Shown piece after piece: positions 9,044-18,600 of a stretch of 64,000 nucleotides of DNA. Position 1 is the first letter of the stretch; each line of letters opens with the position of its first letter. Origin of the DNA: Planctomycetota bacterium (lineage in GTDB: Bacteria; Planctomycetota; Phycisphaerae; UBA1845; PWPN01); the NCBI GenBank assembly GCA_029550525.1, contig JAKPHF010000004.1, positions 83,573 through 147,572 on the forward strand, in the 5' to 3' direction. The notes beneath the pieces are model-generated. The model did not search any database and was not told where the DNA came from. It saw only the letters and a program-made list of their open reading frames with translations. A program made the translations under genes and the position numbers.

Positions 9044-12000
9044 TCATGGGGCGGGGACCGACGCCGGCGCGGGAGGCGGCGATGATTGGTTGAGGCTCGA
9101 ATAGTATCCGCGGAGGATCGAATCGAGGCGGCGAGGCACACGCTGTCGCCCCACCTCACGGAGTTGCTTGACCTCGTCCGCCTGCGGTGCGTGCGTGGCC
9201 TGAAGCGAACGCGCTGCGCGGGCCGGGCGCCCCGTGGCTCGATCCACGCCGGTGCGACCGCCCGAACCGCCCTGCAAGAGGCCCGATGCCTTCGGCAACT
9301 CGCTGCGGTTCACCTGGGGCTGCGCCCCCTTGACCTCGCGCCGGTAGTCCTCGACGAACTGCCAGGCCTGCTCCACGTTCCAGCCGAGTGACTCCAGCAG
9401 CTCGGGATCCACCTCGTCCCGCCGCAAAGCCATCTCGAGTTCGTCCATCAGCTTGGACACGCGGCCCGTGGGGTCGATCTTCTCCGCCTTGCGCTCGGGC
9501 TCGGGCAGGTTGCCGATCTTCTCGCTCCGGTCGTCCTCAGGCTTGTCGGGCACCTTGGAAGGACTGCCCGATCCGTCGGCTCCTAGTCCGGGCGCGTTGG
9601 CGTTGCCTCCGCTTTGCAACGCAGTGTTTCCTTCCTGGCTCAGCCCTTGCGGTCCGTCGCTTTGCCCCTGCCCTTCACCTTGGTCCTCTGCTTGTCCTTG
9701 CCGTTGGCCTTGTTCCCCTCTGTTCCCTTTGCCTTCCCCTTGTCCTTGACCTTCTGCCTGTGCCTGCCCTTGGCCTTCTCCCTGCCCCTCGCCCTCACGC
9801 TCACCTTGGCCCTGCCCGTTCGCTCCAGGCTGCTCTCCGCTCTCGCTTTGGCCTTGGCTTTGCCCTTGCTCACCCAAGGACTGGGCACTGGCGGATGAGG
9901 ACTGGGAAGACTGTTCCTGCGGCGTGCCTTCTTCCTGTGCCTGGCTTTGTTCCGGGGCCTGACTTTGTTCCTGCGATTGGCCCTGAGCAAGTGAATCGCC
10001 GGCTGGCTGCTCGGCCGGGAGCGTCTGATCACGCTGTGCTGGCTGACTTTCAGGCGGGCGTTGCGTCCGTGCCTGTTGTCCCGGCCGCTGCCCCTGCTGG
10101 GACTCGCGACTGGAGGCTGGGGACTGGGGAGGCGGCTCCTGCGATTGGCCTTGTTCCTGCGCCTGGTTCTCTTCCTGTGATTGGTTCTCTGTCTGTGTCT
10201 GGCCCTGTTCCGCCGGTTGCTCCCGGCTCCGTCGCCGGCTGGAGTCACGGCCCTGGCGACTGCCAGCGGACTTGGTCTCATCCGTGTCGCCGGTTTCGTG
10301 CGGAGCGGCTTCGCGCCGTTGGTCGTCCCGCCCTTCGTCGTCGCGTTGTTCGTTGTCGCGGCGGGCGGCGCCTTGGGCGCCATCGGTGCCGGCCTGCGAA
10401 TCGGCGTCATTATTATGTCGCTCACGATCCTCATCGGCATCGGAATCGCTGCGCAGGTGCCGTGCGATCGCGTCCAGTTCTCGCGCCCGTCGATCGGCAA
10501 ACTCTTTCAGCCGGGCCTGCCGGTCGAGTTCTTCGTTGCTTTCTTCCTGTTCGGGGTCCGCTTCCTCCTTCCCTTCGCCTCCGGCGTCCGAATCGTCCGG
10601 ACGCGATTGCTGATCGCTCTGTCTGTCCGTGGTGTCCTCATCCGCTGCCGCGGAGTTCCCGTCCCGCTCTGCGGCGGCCTCGTCTGGTGCAGGCTCCTCT
10701 GGATCGGCGTGGCGGTCTGTGACATTCGCTGGCGGGCCGGAAGCGGATTTCGCCTCATCCCCCAGCCGTGAGCTGGCCGGCTGGGTATCGGCGGGCTGAG
10801 ATTCATTGGGTTTGCTCACGCCATCCTGCTTTTCGGCCGGTTTGCTATCCCCGGGCAGTCTGTCATCCCCGGACTGCGCCGGCTGCGACTGCGCCGGCCG
10901 GTCTGGCGCACTCCCGTCGGCTCGATCAGTCCCACGATTGTTCGGAGCACTCTCGTCACCCGGCGGCGACACAGCGGTTCGCGGCGGCTCGAGCACGCGA
11001 ATCATGCGGACAGGGCTGTCGGTCCGCTGATGCGCCGGCCGTTCCATCGCATCCTCGCGATTGTCCCACACCGACAACCAGCACTCGATCGACTCGCCCG
11101 GCTTGACGTCTACCTGCGATAGCGGGATCTGCTTCTCGATGATGGCCCGCGGGCCGTCGGCCGAAGAAGAATCCACTTCCAACAACAAGGGCACGTTGCC
11201 GCTCCGCCCCCCCTTCATCGCTCGCCAGAAGAACGCCGCCTGCGACAGCCCGAAGTCGTCCCGGGCGACCGCTTCGACCGTGATGAATCCGTCCGCCGGC
11301 AACTCATCCACGGCCGGTTGTCGAACGTCGAGGCTCGGCGGCGCGTCGGGGCGAGCCCGCACCTGGTACTGAATGCTGTCGCGGTTGACCGCACCATACG
11401 TGTCGGCGAACGCAAGCTCGTACACGTCGTCGCGTTCGACGTCGAGCCGACCCTCGATCAACTCGCCCGGCTGGAGTGGCATGCTCATGGCCCGTCGCCG
11501 CTGTCCAACCCCCGTTCCCTCGACCAGAAGAGGATCCCGCACGGGAACGTTCGTCCGCGCGTAAATTGTGACCTTGGTCCCGGTCAGCACGTCGATGTTG
11601 CCTCCGGGCTGCGTGGTCGGCGGCAAGCCGGTATATTTCGGGAAGTCGTATCGCGTATGAATGTCGATGACGGCCGGCACGGGTCGCACGTGCAGCCGCC
11701 TCAACTCCGACCGGGCATCACCCGCAATCACCTGCCAACAGAACGAACGCTGGACATCGCTGCCGGCTTTCGTCCCCGTCCAACGGTGGCCGCTATCGGA
11801 CTGCCCCTCGGGCACGCTCAGTTCGAGCCGCTCGCCGTCCAACCAAGTCGCGCCGTCGTCGGCACTGAACTGCACGTAAACGGACGACGGCACGTAGCCG
11901 CGCAGTTCGACAAAGAATTCCACGGGCTCGCCACGGACCACGGATGTGCCGTCGGCCGGCCCCAGATCCACGATGCGGACGCGCGTCGGAGCCGGCACGT

Positions 12001-12571
12001 GCGAGCCGAACGCCCGGCGAATGCTGGGCCCAACGGGCTTCGGTGAAATCAACGCGTACACAATGAACGCGGCCAGGCCGGCCACCAGTGCCGTGCTCAC
12101 CTGCCACAACCGCCGCCGAGGCAGACACGGCGCGATCGCCAGGCCGGCCAGTTCGTCGGCGGCACGCGACACCACCGCAGCCCGGATCGAGCCGGCCAGA
12201 TCCGCGCGCCTCGAAAGCTGGATCGCGTCCACGATCGTATTGTGCACTTCGGGATGAGCACGCTCGATGAGCCGAGCGGCGTACAGATCGTTGAGACGGC
12301 GGACCAGTAGCCAGCCCGGCACGGTGACCAGCCACGCTGCGCTGACCACCAGATACACCGTGCCCGACAACGTGCAGGTCAAATTCGACAGTCCGCCCGG
12401 CCACCAATGGTCGAGCAGCACGAATCCCAAGACGAACAGGACCGTGCCGCACAGCCACAGCCCCAATGCCGTCGAGAACGTCAGCCATTTCAGGCCACTC
12501 TTGACCGTGCGCAGGAAGATTCCCACTTCGTATTGGGCTTCCGGCAGATCAAGCGGTGTGTTCATGGACAT
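9044..12571 (-). CDS. Large DUF4175-like membrane protein with Gln/Gly/Ser low-complexity tract
   Basis: This 1175-residue protein has three hydrophobic segments near residues 32-57, 70-93 and 158-177. A beta-rich extracytoplasmic part follows (about 190-540, with IDIHTRYDFPKYTGLPP and SLDVRQPAVDELPADG). Then comes a very long charged and Gln/Gly/Ser/Glu-rich tract (about 555-1010, bases near 9540-10900). A short helical C-terminus (GRVSKLMDELEMALRRDEVDP) ends the protein. This order matches DUF4175/TIGR02302-type proteins, which in planctomycetes often accompany MoxR and DUF58 genes; that match is from memory of architecture. Two heptamer-like stretches lie in frame in the low-complexity tract. 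GAGGTG precedes ATG 12571. Function is unknown, envelope or von Willebrand-type module assembly is plausible. Confidence 0.75.
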   Translation of the reverse strand: MSMNTPLDLPEAQYEVGIFLRTVKSGLKWLTFSTALGLWLCGTVLFVLGFVLLDHWWPGGLSNLTCTLSGTVYLVVSAAWLVTVPGWLLVRRLNDLYAARLIERAHPEVHNTIVDAIQLSRRADLAGSIRAAVVSRAADELAGLAIAPCLPRRRLWQVSTALVAGLAAFIVYALISPKPVGPSIRRAFGSHVPAPTRVRIVDLGPADGTSVVRGEPVEFFVELRGYVPSSVYVQFSADDGATWLDGERLELSVPEGQSDSGHRWTGTKAGSDVQRSFCWQVIAGDARSELRRLHVRPVPAVIDIHTRYDFPKYTGLPPTTQPGGNIDVLTGTKVTIYARTNVPVRDPLLVEGTGVGQRRRAMSMPLQPGELIEGRLDVERDDVYELAFADTYGAVNRDSIQYQVRARPDAPPSLDVRQPAVDELPADGFITVEAVARDDFGLSQAAFFWRAMKGGRSGNVPLLLEVDSSSADGPRAIIEKQIPLSQVDVKPGESIECWLSVWDNREDAMERPAHQRTDSPVRMIRVLEPPRTAVSPPGDESAPNNRGTDRADGSAPDRPAQSQPAQSGDDRLPGDSKPAEKQDGVSKPNESQPADTQPASSRLGDEAKSASGPPANVTDRHADPEEPAPDEAAAERDGNSAAADEDTTDRQSDQQSRPDDSDAGGEGKEEADPEQEESNEELDRQARLKEFADRRARELDAIARHLRSDSDADEDRERHNNDADSQAGTDGAQGAARRDNEQRDDEGRDDQRREAAPHETGDTDETKSAGSRQGRDSSRRRSREQPAEQGQTQTENQSQEENQAQEQGQSQEPPPQSPASSRESQQGQRPGQQARTQRPPESQPAQRDQTLPAEQPAGDSLAQGQSQEQSQAPEQSQAQEEGTPQEQSSQSSSASAQSLGEQGQSQGQSESGEQPGANGQGQGEREGEGQGEGQGQAQAEGQGQGEGKGNRGEQGQRQGQAEDQGEGQGQSDGPQGLSQEGNTALQSGGNANAPGLGADGSGSPSKVPDKPEDDRSEKIGNLPEPERKAEKIDPTGRVSKLMDELEMALRRDEVDPELLESLGWNVEQAWQFVEDYRREVKGAQPQVNRSELPKASGLLQGGSGGRTGVDRATGRPARAARSLQATHAPQADEVKQLREVGRQRVPRRLDSILRGYYSSLNQSSPPPAPASVPAP
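9877..10131. repeat. Heptamer units inside coding sequence
   Basis: On the + strand, 9877-9911 reads AGGACTG, GGCACTG, GCGGATG, AGGACTG. 10101-10131 reads GCGACTG, GAGGCTG, GGGACTG. These match intergenic arrays (for example 8887-8912). Here they keep the minus-strand frame open and encode Ser/Gln/Pro-rich residues of the low-complexity tract. Confidence 0.55.
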
Positions 12572-12700
12572 GAACTGAGCACCTCAGCGCGTTTCGGGGA
12601 GCAGGCGTCTCGCCCCCCAACTCTGCCGGCCGCACACCGTCACACAGAATTGTACCCGCACACCCGGCGTGAGGCTCGCCATTCCAACGGCGGCGGCTCG

Positions 12701-12729
12701 TTGACCCTCTGCGAACCCGACCCTACATT
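12701..12729 (+). promoter_or_regulatory. Putative promoter of the GH78-like gene
   Basis: TTGACC (12701-12706), exactly 17 bases, then TACATT (12724-12729). It lies 70-100 bases before ATG 12802 in the gap between divergent genes. Confidence 0.55.
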
Positions 12730-12801
12730 AGGCCCGGGCCGCCGCCCTCGATCGGCGGGCAGGGCTCGAACACTCTATATTCGCAACCAGGAGGAGGTCC
12801 G

Positions 12802-15228
12802 ATGACCATGGCATCTCTTGTCACGCTGCTGTCCATGTCCGCCACCGTGGGTCTGCAGCCACCGGTCCGGTTCACGTCGGCCCGCCCCATCTGGCCCGAG
12901 GGCCGCGAAAAAGAGATCAACGTGTTCGTCGGGTTCCGGGCAGTGATCGATGCCCCCCAAGAGGCACGGACGATCCTACGCCTGACCGGATCGAGCATCT
13001 ATCGCGTGACGGTCAACGGCGAGTTCCTGGGACACGGGCCGGCCCGCGGTCCGCACGGGTTTTTCCGCATTGATGAGCTCGACCTCACGCCTGCCCTTCG
13101 CGCGGGTCGGAATGTCGTAGCTATCGAGGTCGCCGGCTACAACACCAACAGTTTCTACCTGCTCGATCAACCCTCTTTCTTACAGGCAGAAATCATCGCG
13201 GACGAGAAGGTGCTGGCTGCCACGGGCGCTGGCGACCCGAGCGACGGCATCGCCGATTTCGAAGCGTTCATTCTGCCCGAGCGGGTACAGAAAGTGGCTC
13301 GGTACAGCTTCCAACGGCCGGCCAGCGAAGTCTACCGGCTCCAGCCGGGGTATACCCGCTGGAAAACCGACCCGGCGGCACGCATCGATGCCGTGGCCTG
13401 CGCGATCCTGCCGACCGGGCAGTACCTGCCCCGTCGCGTGCCCTACTCGACGTTCAACTGCCGCCCGGTCGTGTGGGACGTCGGCTGCGGCACGATCAAG
13501 ACCGGCGTTGAGCCCGCCAACCTGTATCGCGACCGGTCGCTCGTCAATATCGGACCGCAGCTCAAGGGATACCCGGAATCCGAGCTTGATACCGTGCCGT
13601 CCGTCGAACTGCAGAAGACGGTCAGCGAGCCGGGGCCAGTCATCGATCAGCCCTTCGACGGCACGCAGCCGGTCCGCCTGAACGCCAACACCTATCGCCT
13701 CCTCGATTTCGGCACGAACCTCACCGGCTTTATCGGAATGAGCATTGCCTGCCAAGAGAAGACCCGGCTGTTCCTCGCCTTCGACGAGATCCTCAGCAAC
13801 GGCGACGTAAACTTCACCCGCCTGCAGTGCGTCAATGTGATTCTGCTCGAACTCGAACCCGGCGAATACGCGTTCGAATCATTCGAGCCGTACACGCTGC
13901 GTTACCTCAAGCCGATCGTTCTCGAAGGGGCCTGCACGCTGAGCAACATCTACCTTCGCGAGTTCGTCAACCCCGACGTGCACCGCGCTCACTTCGCCGC
14001 CAGCGATGTGCGACTCAACAAGCTGTTTGAGGCCGGCCGCGAGACCTTCCGCCAGAACGCGACCGACATCTTCATGGATTGCCCGTCACGGGAGCGGGCC
14101 GGCTGGCTGTGTGACAGCTATTTCACCAGTCGCGTCGCCCTCGACTTCATGGGCAACACCGTCATCGAGAAGAACTTTCTCGAGAACTTCCTGCTGCCGC
14201 CGGGCTTCGCCAAGCTGCCCGAAGGCATGCTGCCCATGTGCTACCCGGCCGACCATTACGACGGCGTGTTCATCCCCAACTGGTCCATGTGGTTCGTGGT
14301 GGAATTGGAGGAATATCTTGCCCGCAGCGGTGACCGGACCATGGTGGATGCCCTCCGGCCGCGCGTCCTGCGACTGCTGGAGTTCTTCAAGCAGTTCGAG
14401 AACACCGACGGCCTGCTCGTCAACCTGCCAAGTTGGGTGTTCGTCGAGTGGTCGGCAGCCAACAACTTCGTCCGGCCGTTGAACTACCCGAGCAACATGC
14501 TCTACTCCGGAATGCTGGCCGCCGCAGGTCGGATATATGGCATACCGGAGCTGATCCGCAAAGCCGAGGCCGTGCGGGACACGATCCGTCAGCAGTCCTT
14601 CGACGGCGAGTTTTTCGTGGATAACGCCGAAATCAAGGACGGCAAGGTCGTGCCCACCCGCAACCGAACCGAGACCTGCCAGTACTACGCGTTCTTTTTC
14701 GACGTGGCTACGCCCGAGATGCACGGCGAGCTGTTCCGCCGGCTGATCGAGGACTTCGGCCCCGATCGCAAAGAGACGAAGAAGTTCCCGGAGATCCATC
14801 CGGCCAACTCGTTCATCGGCAACGTGCTGCGGATGGAGATCCTGTCGCGTCACGGGCGCGGCCAGCAGATCCTGAACGAATCCATCGACTATCTGCTGTA
14901 CATGGCCGACCGCACGGGCACGCTGTGGGAGAACGTGGATCCGGGCGCCAGTTGCAACCACGGCTTCGCTTCGCACATCGTGCACACGCTCTACCGCGAC
15001 ATCGCCGGGCTCTATCGCGTGGATGCGATCGGCCGGCGGATTGAACTGCGGTTCTGCGACGTGACCGGCCTCAATTGGTGCGAGGGGAGTGTGCCCGTCC
15101 GGGACGGCATGGTCTCGCTGCGATGGTGGAAGGAAGGCGATCGGACCCTCTACCGTCTCGACGCGCCCGCCGGCTACACCGTGACCGTCCAGAACCTGAC
15201 CGGCCGCGAGCTCGTCCGCAAGCCGTGA
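12802..15228 (+). CDS. Secreted alpha-L-rhamnosidase-like glycoside hydrolase (GH78 fold)
   Basis: This 808-residue protein has a short signal-like N-terminus. Beta-sandwich domains follow (about residues 22-370, with VTVNGEFLGHGPARGP typical of the rhamnosidase N-domain). Then comes an alpha/alpha six-barrel with the GH78 signature region DCPSRERAGWLCDSYF near residue 425 and FVEWSAANN near 550. The C-terminus is a small beta domain (SLRWWKEGDRTLY). GH78 enzymes remove alpha-L-rhamnose by inversion, with Glu catalysts in these regions. I assign the family but not the exact linkage. GGAGGAGG lies about 6 bases before the ATG and a TTGACC/TACATT promoter is upstream. It is transcribed away from the DUF4175-like gene. 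Confidence 0.85.
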   Translation: MTMASLVTLLSMSATVGLQPPVRFTSARPIWPEGREKEINVFVGFRAVIDAPQEARTILRLTGSSIYRVTVNGEFLGHGPARGPHGFFRIDELDLTPALRAGRNVVAIEVAGYNTNSFYLLDQPSFLQAEIIADEKVLAATGAGDPSDGIADFEAFILPERVQKVARYSFQRPASEVYRLQPGYTRWKTDPAARIDAVACAILPTGQYLPRRVPYSTFNCRPVVWDVGCGTIKTGVEPANLYRDRSLVNIGPQLKGYPESELDTVPSVELQKTVSEPGPVIDQPFDGTQPVRLNANTYRLLDFGTNLTGFIGMSIACQEKTRLFLAFDEILSNGDVNFTRLQCVNVILLELEPGEYAFESFEPYTLRYLKPIVLEGACTLSNIYLREFVNPDVHRAHFAASDVRLNKLFEAGRETFRQNATDIFMDCPSRERAGWLCDSYFTSRVALDFMGNTVIEKNFLENFLLPPGFAKLPEGMLPMCYPADHYDGVFIPNWSMWFVVELEEYLARSGDRTMVDALRPRVLRLLEFFKQFENTDGLLVNLPSWVFVEWSAANNFVRPLNYPSNMLYSGMLAAAGRIYGIPELIRKAEAVRDTIRQQSFDGEFFVDNAEIKDGKVVPTRNRTETCQYYAFFFDVATPEMHGELFRRLIEDFGPDRKETKKFPEIHPANSFIGNVLRMEILSRHGRGQQILNESIDYLLYMADRTGTLWENVDPGASCNHGFASHIVHTLYRDIAGLYRVDAIGRRIELRFCDVTGLNWCEGSVPVRDGMVSLRWWKEGDRTLYRLDAPAGYTVTVQNLTGRELVRKP

Positions 15229-15318
15229 GCTGACGTCGGCTGGGAGGAGATGCGGACGCCGGGCCATGGCGATGCACGCTGCACCGGGCTGCTGATCAGC
15301 AAGAGGCGGTGGTGGCCG

Positions 15319-15360
15319 CCCGTCGCCGTGTCACCGCGCCGCCACGTCGCCGCGTCGTTG
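15319..15360. repeat. Heptamer array (GTCGCCG / CGTCGCC type)
   Basis: Degenerate units GTCGCCG, TGTCACC, GCGCCGC, CACGTCG, CCGCGTCG. They resemble arrays at 61570-61622 and, reversed, at 37567-37592. Confidence 0.5.
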
Positions 15361-15371
15361 TTCCCCCGCGC

Positions 15372-15400
15372 TTGACAACGGCGACCGGGTAACCGACAAT
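15372..15400 (+). promoter_or_regulatory. Promoter of tRNA-Gln
   Basis: A perfect TTGACA (15372-15377), 17-base spacer and GACAAT (15395-15400). Predicted transcription start is near 15407, just before a strong hairpin. Confidence 0.65.
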
Positions 15401-15408
15401 ACGCGTGT

Positions 15409-15439
15409 CCGGCGGCCCTCTCGGCCGTCGGCCTTTTTT
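15409..15439 (+). terminator. Terminator-like hairpin directly before tRNA-Gln
   Basis: CCGGCGGCC (15409-15417), loop CTCTC, GGCCGTCGG (15423-15431), then CC and six T residues (15434-15439). The last T is the first base of the tRNA. With the promoter upstream, the tRNA transcript must pass through it. It could be an attenuator, a processing signal or a terminator for read-through from the GH78-like gene. Confidence 0.55.
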
Positions 15440-15511
15440 GGGCCGTGGTGCAATTGGTAGCACACCTGACTCTGGATCAGGATGTTCTAGGTTCGAGTCC
15501 TAGCGGCCCAG
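15439..15511 (+). tRNA. tRNA-Gln (anticodon CUG)
   Basis: The cloverleaf folds cleanly. The acceptor is TGGGCCG/CGGCCCA, D arm GTGC/GCAC, anticodon stem CCTGA/TCAGG with loop CTCTGGA (anticodon CTG, reads CAG), T stem CTAGG/CCTAG with loop TTCGAGT, and discriminator G. The weak U-A first pair is normal for tRNA-Gln. The CCA end is not encoded. Confidence 0.95.
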
Positions 15512-15607
15512 TTCACAACCCCCTCAGTTACAGAAGCTTACGATCTGACCAGATTTGACCCCGTAGTGGTTCTGCGCGGCTTCGGATCGCCGGTCTGTGC
15601 GGTTCCG

Positions 15608-15664
15608 GCTCATAGCACAAAGCTCACAGCTCATAGCTGACTGGAGGCGGGCAAGATGCCCGCC
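15608..15664. repeat. Heptamer array plus REP-like palindrome
   Basis: Units GCTCATA, GCACAAA, GCTCACA, GCTCATA, GCTGACT (15608-15643) are followed directly by GGCGGGCA-AGA-TGCCCGCC (15646-15664). The palindrome ends 14 bases from the 3' end of the TPR gene. The same palindrome recurs at 23127. Confidence 0.8.
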
Positions 15665-15678
15665 CCCGTCCGCTATTG

Positions 15679-18600
15679 TCACTGTTGCGTCGCCGGAGCC
15701 TCGGGCAGTTCCGCCTTGAGATCCAGCCCCAACTCCTTGCCCAGGGCGACCACCTTGGCCAGCAAGCCGTCACCGTCGCTGCGAGCCATGGTCAGCAGGT
15801 CATGCGCGCGGCGGCAGTCCAGCTTGGCCTCGCTCAGGTCCTGATCGGCGGCGGCGTTCTGCCCCCGCTGACGGGATTGCAGGCTGCGCTTGTGCAGGCC
15901 GAAGGCCGCGTGGTAGTGCACGGACGCCATCTGAACCAAGTCCTGGGCCGAGGCAGCGTTGAGGGCGGCGCGGATGGCGCTGATCCCGCGATCGTATTCA
16001 CCGCTCAGCACGAGACTCCAGCCCAGCGTGTCCAGCATATTGGTATGATTCGGAACCAGCCTGGCCGCCTCTTCCGCATAGGGCAGACCCGCGGCCGGTT
16101 GCTGGAGATCCTCAACCAGCAGATACGCCAAGTTGTTCAGCGCGATCGCCCGCGCGCCGCTCTGGGGCGGAGCGATCTCGAGCAATTCTTCGTACGCCTT
16201 GCGGGCGGACTCGAACTGCTTGAGCTTGTGGTACGTGGTGGCCAGGTTCTGCAGCAGGTCCAGCCGTAGCGGCACACTCGCGGCGTCGCCCGTGGACAGC
16301 TTGGCGAGAACGTCCGTGGCCTGCGAGACGAATGCCTCATCGTCACCGGTCAGCAGCGGGCTGTAACTGGCGGCCACCGTAGCCAACGCATTGTCCGGAT
16401 GCTTCGCCGCCTGCTCGCGCAGGAACTCAGCTACCGTCTGCGCCCCCCCCCACCGCGGAATTTCCCGGATAATTACAAGTACCTGCGGCCCCAGGTCGCC
16501 GACGTTGGCCAGCATCTTGGCGTATTCTTCGGCGGCCTTGGTCCGGGCTACGCTGTCGCCCCGGGCCAGATAAGCGGTGACCACGCGAGCCAGCACCAGC
16601 GGGTTGCTGCGACTCTGCTCGGGCAACTGGGTCGCCACATACTTCAGCATCTCGTCGTACCGTTTGAACCGCAGGTAGGCTTGAAGCAGTGCGTCAACCG
16701 CCTTGGGATCGAACTGCGCGTTCTGTGCCGTTTCGACGGCCCTCTGAATGGCCCGGACCTGATCGCCCCGGGCGGCCGCCACCTCGGCCAGGAGGCTCGT
16801 CCATTGCGGCGATTTGGGGTCGGCCTGGTAGTTCGGCATCACCAGGGCCTCCGCCTCGTCGTAGCGCTTATTGGCCATGTAGACGCCGTAGAGTTCCATC
16901 GCCGCCGTCATCGCACCCCGGCTCTCACCCAGGATGGAGTTCAACTCGCCGATCGCCTGGTCCGTCTGGCCGGTGATCTGCAGGCAGCGTGCCAGCAGGA
17001 TGCGATGGCCGTAGTCGAAGTCCGAGGGGGCCAGGGCCTTGGCTTCCCGCAGATCGCTAATGGCCATCTCCCATTCGCCGCGGCGATAGTTGATGCTGCC
17101 CCGTCGATACAGCCCGATCGCTTTGTCCTGGCCGGACGTGGCGTTGATGTACTGCGTAATGCTGTCGATGGCGCTGGTCTCGCGCCCCAGCATGGTCGCG
17201 TACTCGCTCATCGCCAACAGCCCGAAGGGATCCTTGAACTCGGCGCGGTATTGCTCGATTTCCTTCTGGATCTCGGCCGAGCGTTTGAAATCCCGCGTGG
17301 CCAGCAACTGCTGAATCAGTGTTTGCCGGACCTGCATTTCCACCACGGCATCCTTCTTCGCGTGGGCGGCCGCGATGGCCTTGCGAAGCCACTCCTCACG
17401 TTTGGTGTAATCGCCCTTTCGCAGGAAGTGATTGGCGATGTCCACCAGCAGTTCCGGCTTCTGCGAGATCGCCGCCACCCGCGTGAACGCCTGCTCGACC
17501 TCCTCCGGCGAGGGCGCGCCGGGCACCCTGTTGGCCGCGAGAGTCTCCATGTGCGCCGCCAGCAGAAGCTCAGCGGTGGCCTGAAGATCCTTTTCGTCGG
17601 GGCCGATGCTCTCCAGAGTCTTGCGGATCGCGGCTTCGGCCGCCTTGTAGTCAGGCGGGTTCAACGAGCGAAGGAATCTGGCGTAATCCTGGAGGAAGTT
17701 CAGGTTCTTGGGCTGTAGCCGGTGGCACGCCTCCAGGACTTCCCGCGCCTTGTCCACCTGGTTCGTCCGGACATAGAGCTGAGCCAGCATGGCCAGATTG
17801 CCCCAGTCGTCCGGCTTGCTCTTGCGAATCTCCTCACGGCGGGCGATGCCCTTGACAGGATCCGCCTCGTCCTGGGCGAGTTGCTCCTGAGCCCGCGTCC
17901 AATCATTGGAGAAGTTGAGCTGCCGACACAGCTCCAGGTACTGCTTCTTGGCCTCGGCGTCCCCGCGGTCATTGGCGAGGAACGCCAGAAGGTAGGCCGC
18001 CATGCCGTTGAGCCGGTTCAGCCGCAGCGCTTCCTCCAACGCCTTTTGGGCTTCGTCGTTTCGCTTCTGGGCCAGCAGCGTCCGCCCCAGCCAGGTGTAA
18101 CCGTTGGAATGCACCGGGAACACGCGAAGCGCTTCGCGGAACTCTCGTTCCGCCGCGGCGAAATCCTGCTGGGCGAAGTACAACTGGCCCTGGTAATAGT
18201 GCCCGTCAGACCGGTCGAGATTCAGCTCTTTGGCCCGCGTGATCATCTGTTGGGCCAATGCATAATCCGGCTTGACGATCTCTTTGCCCTCGCTGTCCTT
18301 GATCGAGCTGATAGAAGCCCTGAAGAGCATCTCGACCACCACCGGATCGTCCTTCTTCAACTCATAGGCGGCCTTGAGCTGAGGAATCGCTTCCTGCTGC
18401 CGACCCGGCGTGGAGACGTAAAGCCGGTACAGTTCCACTGCGGCCATGAACGGGTCCGGGTTCGACTTCACCAATTCCTCTGTCTTGGCGAGTTTCTCCT
18501 CCGGGCTCGTGGAAGGATCAGCCATCACGCCGAGCAAGGCGATTTTGTTCTTGGTCAGCTGCAGCTTATTGCGATCCGCCTCCTTCTCAGCCTCGGCGAG

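Noticed and set aside
9388..10722. Leu/Pro-rich open frame antisense to the low-complexity tract
   Set aside because: It is the complement of a Gln/Gly repeat; the opposite frame has membrane segments and conserved ends.
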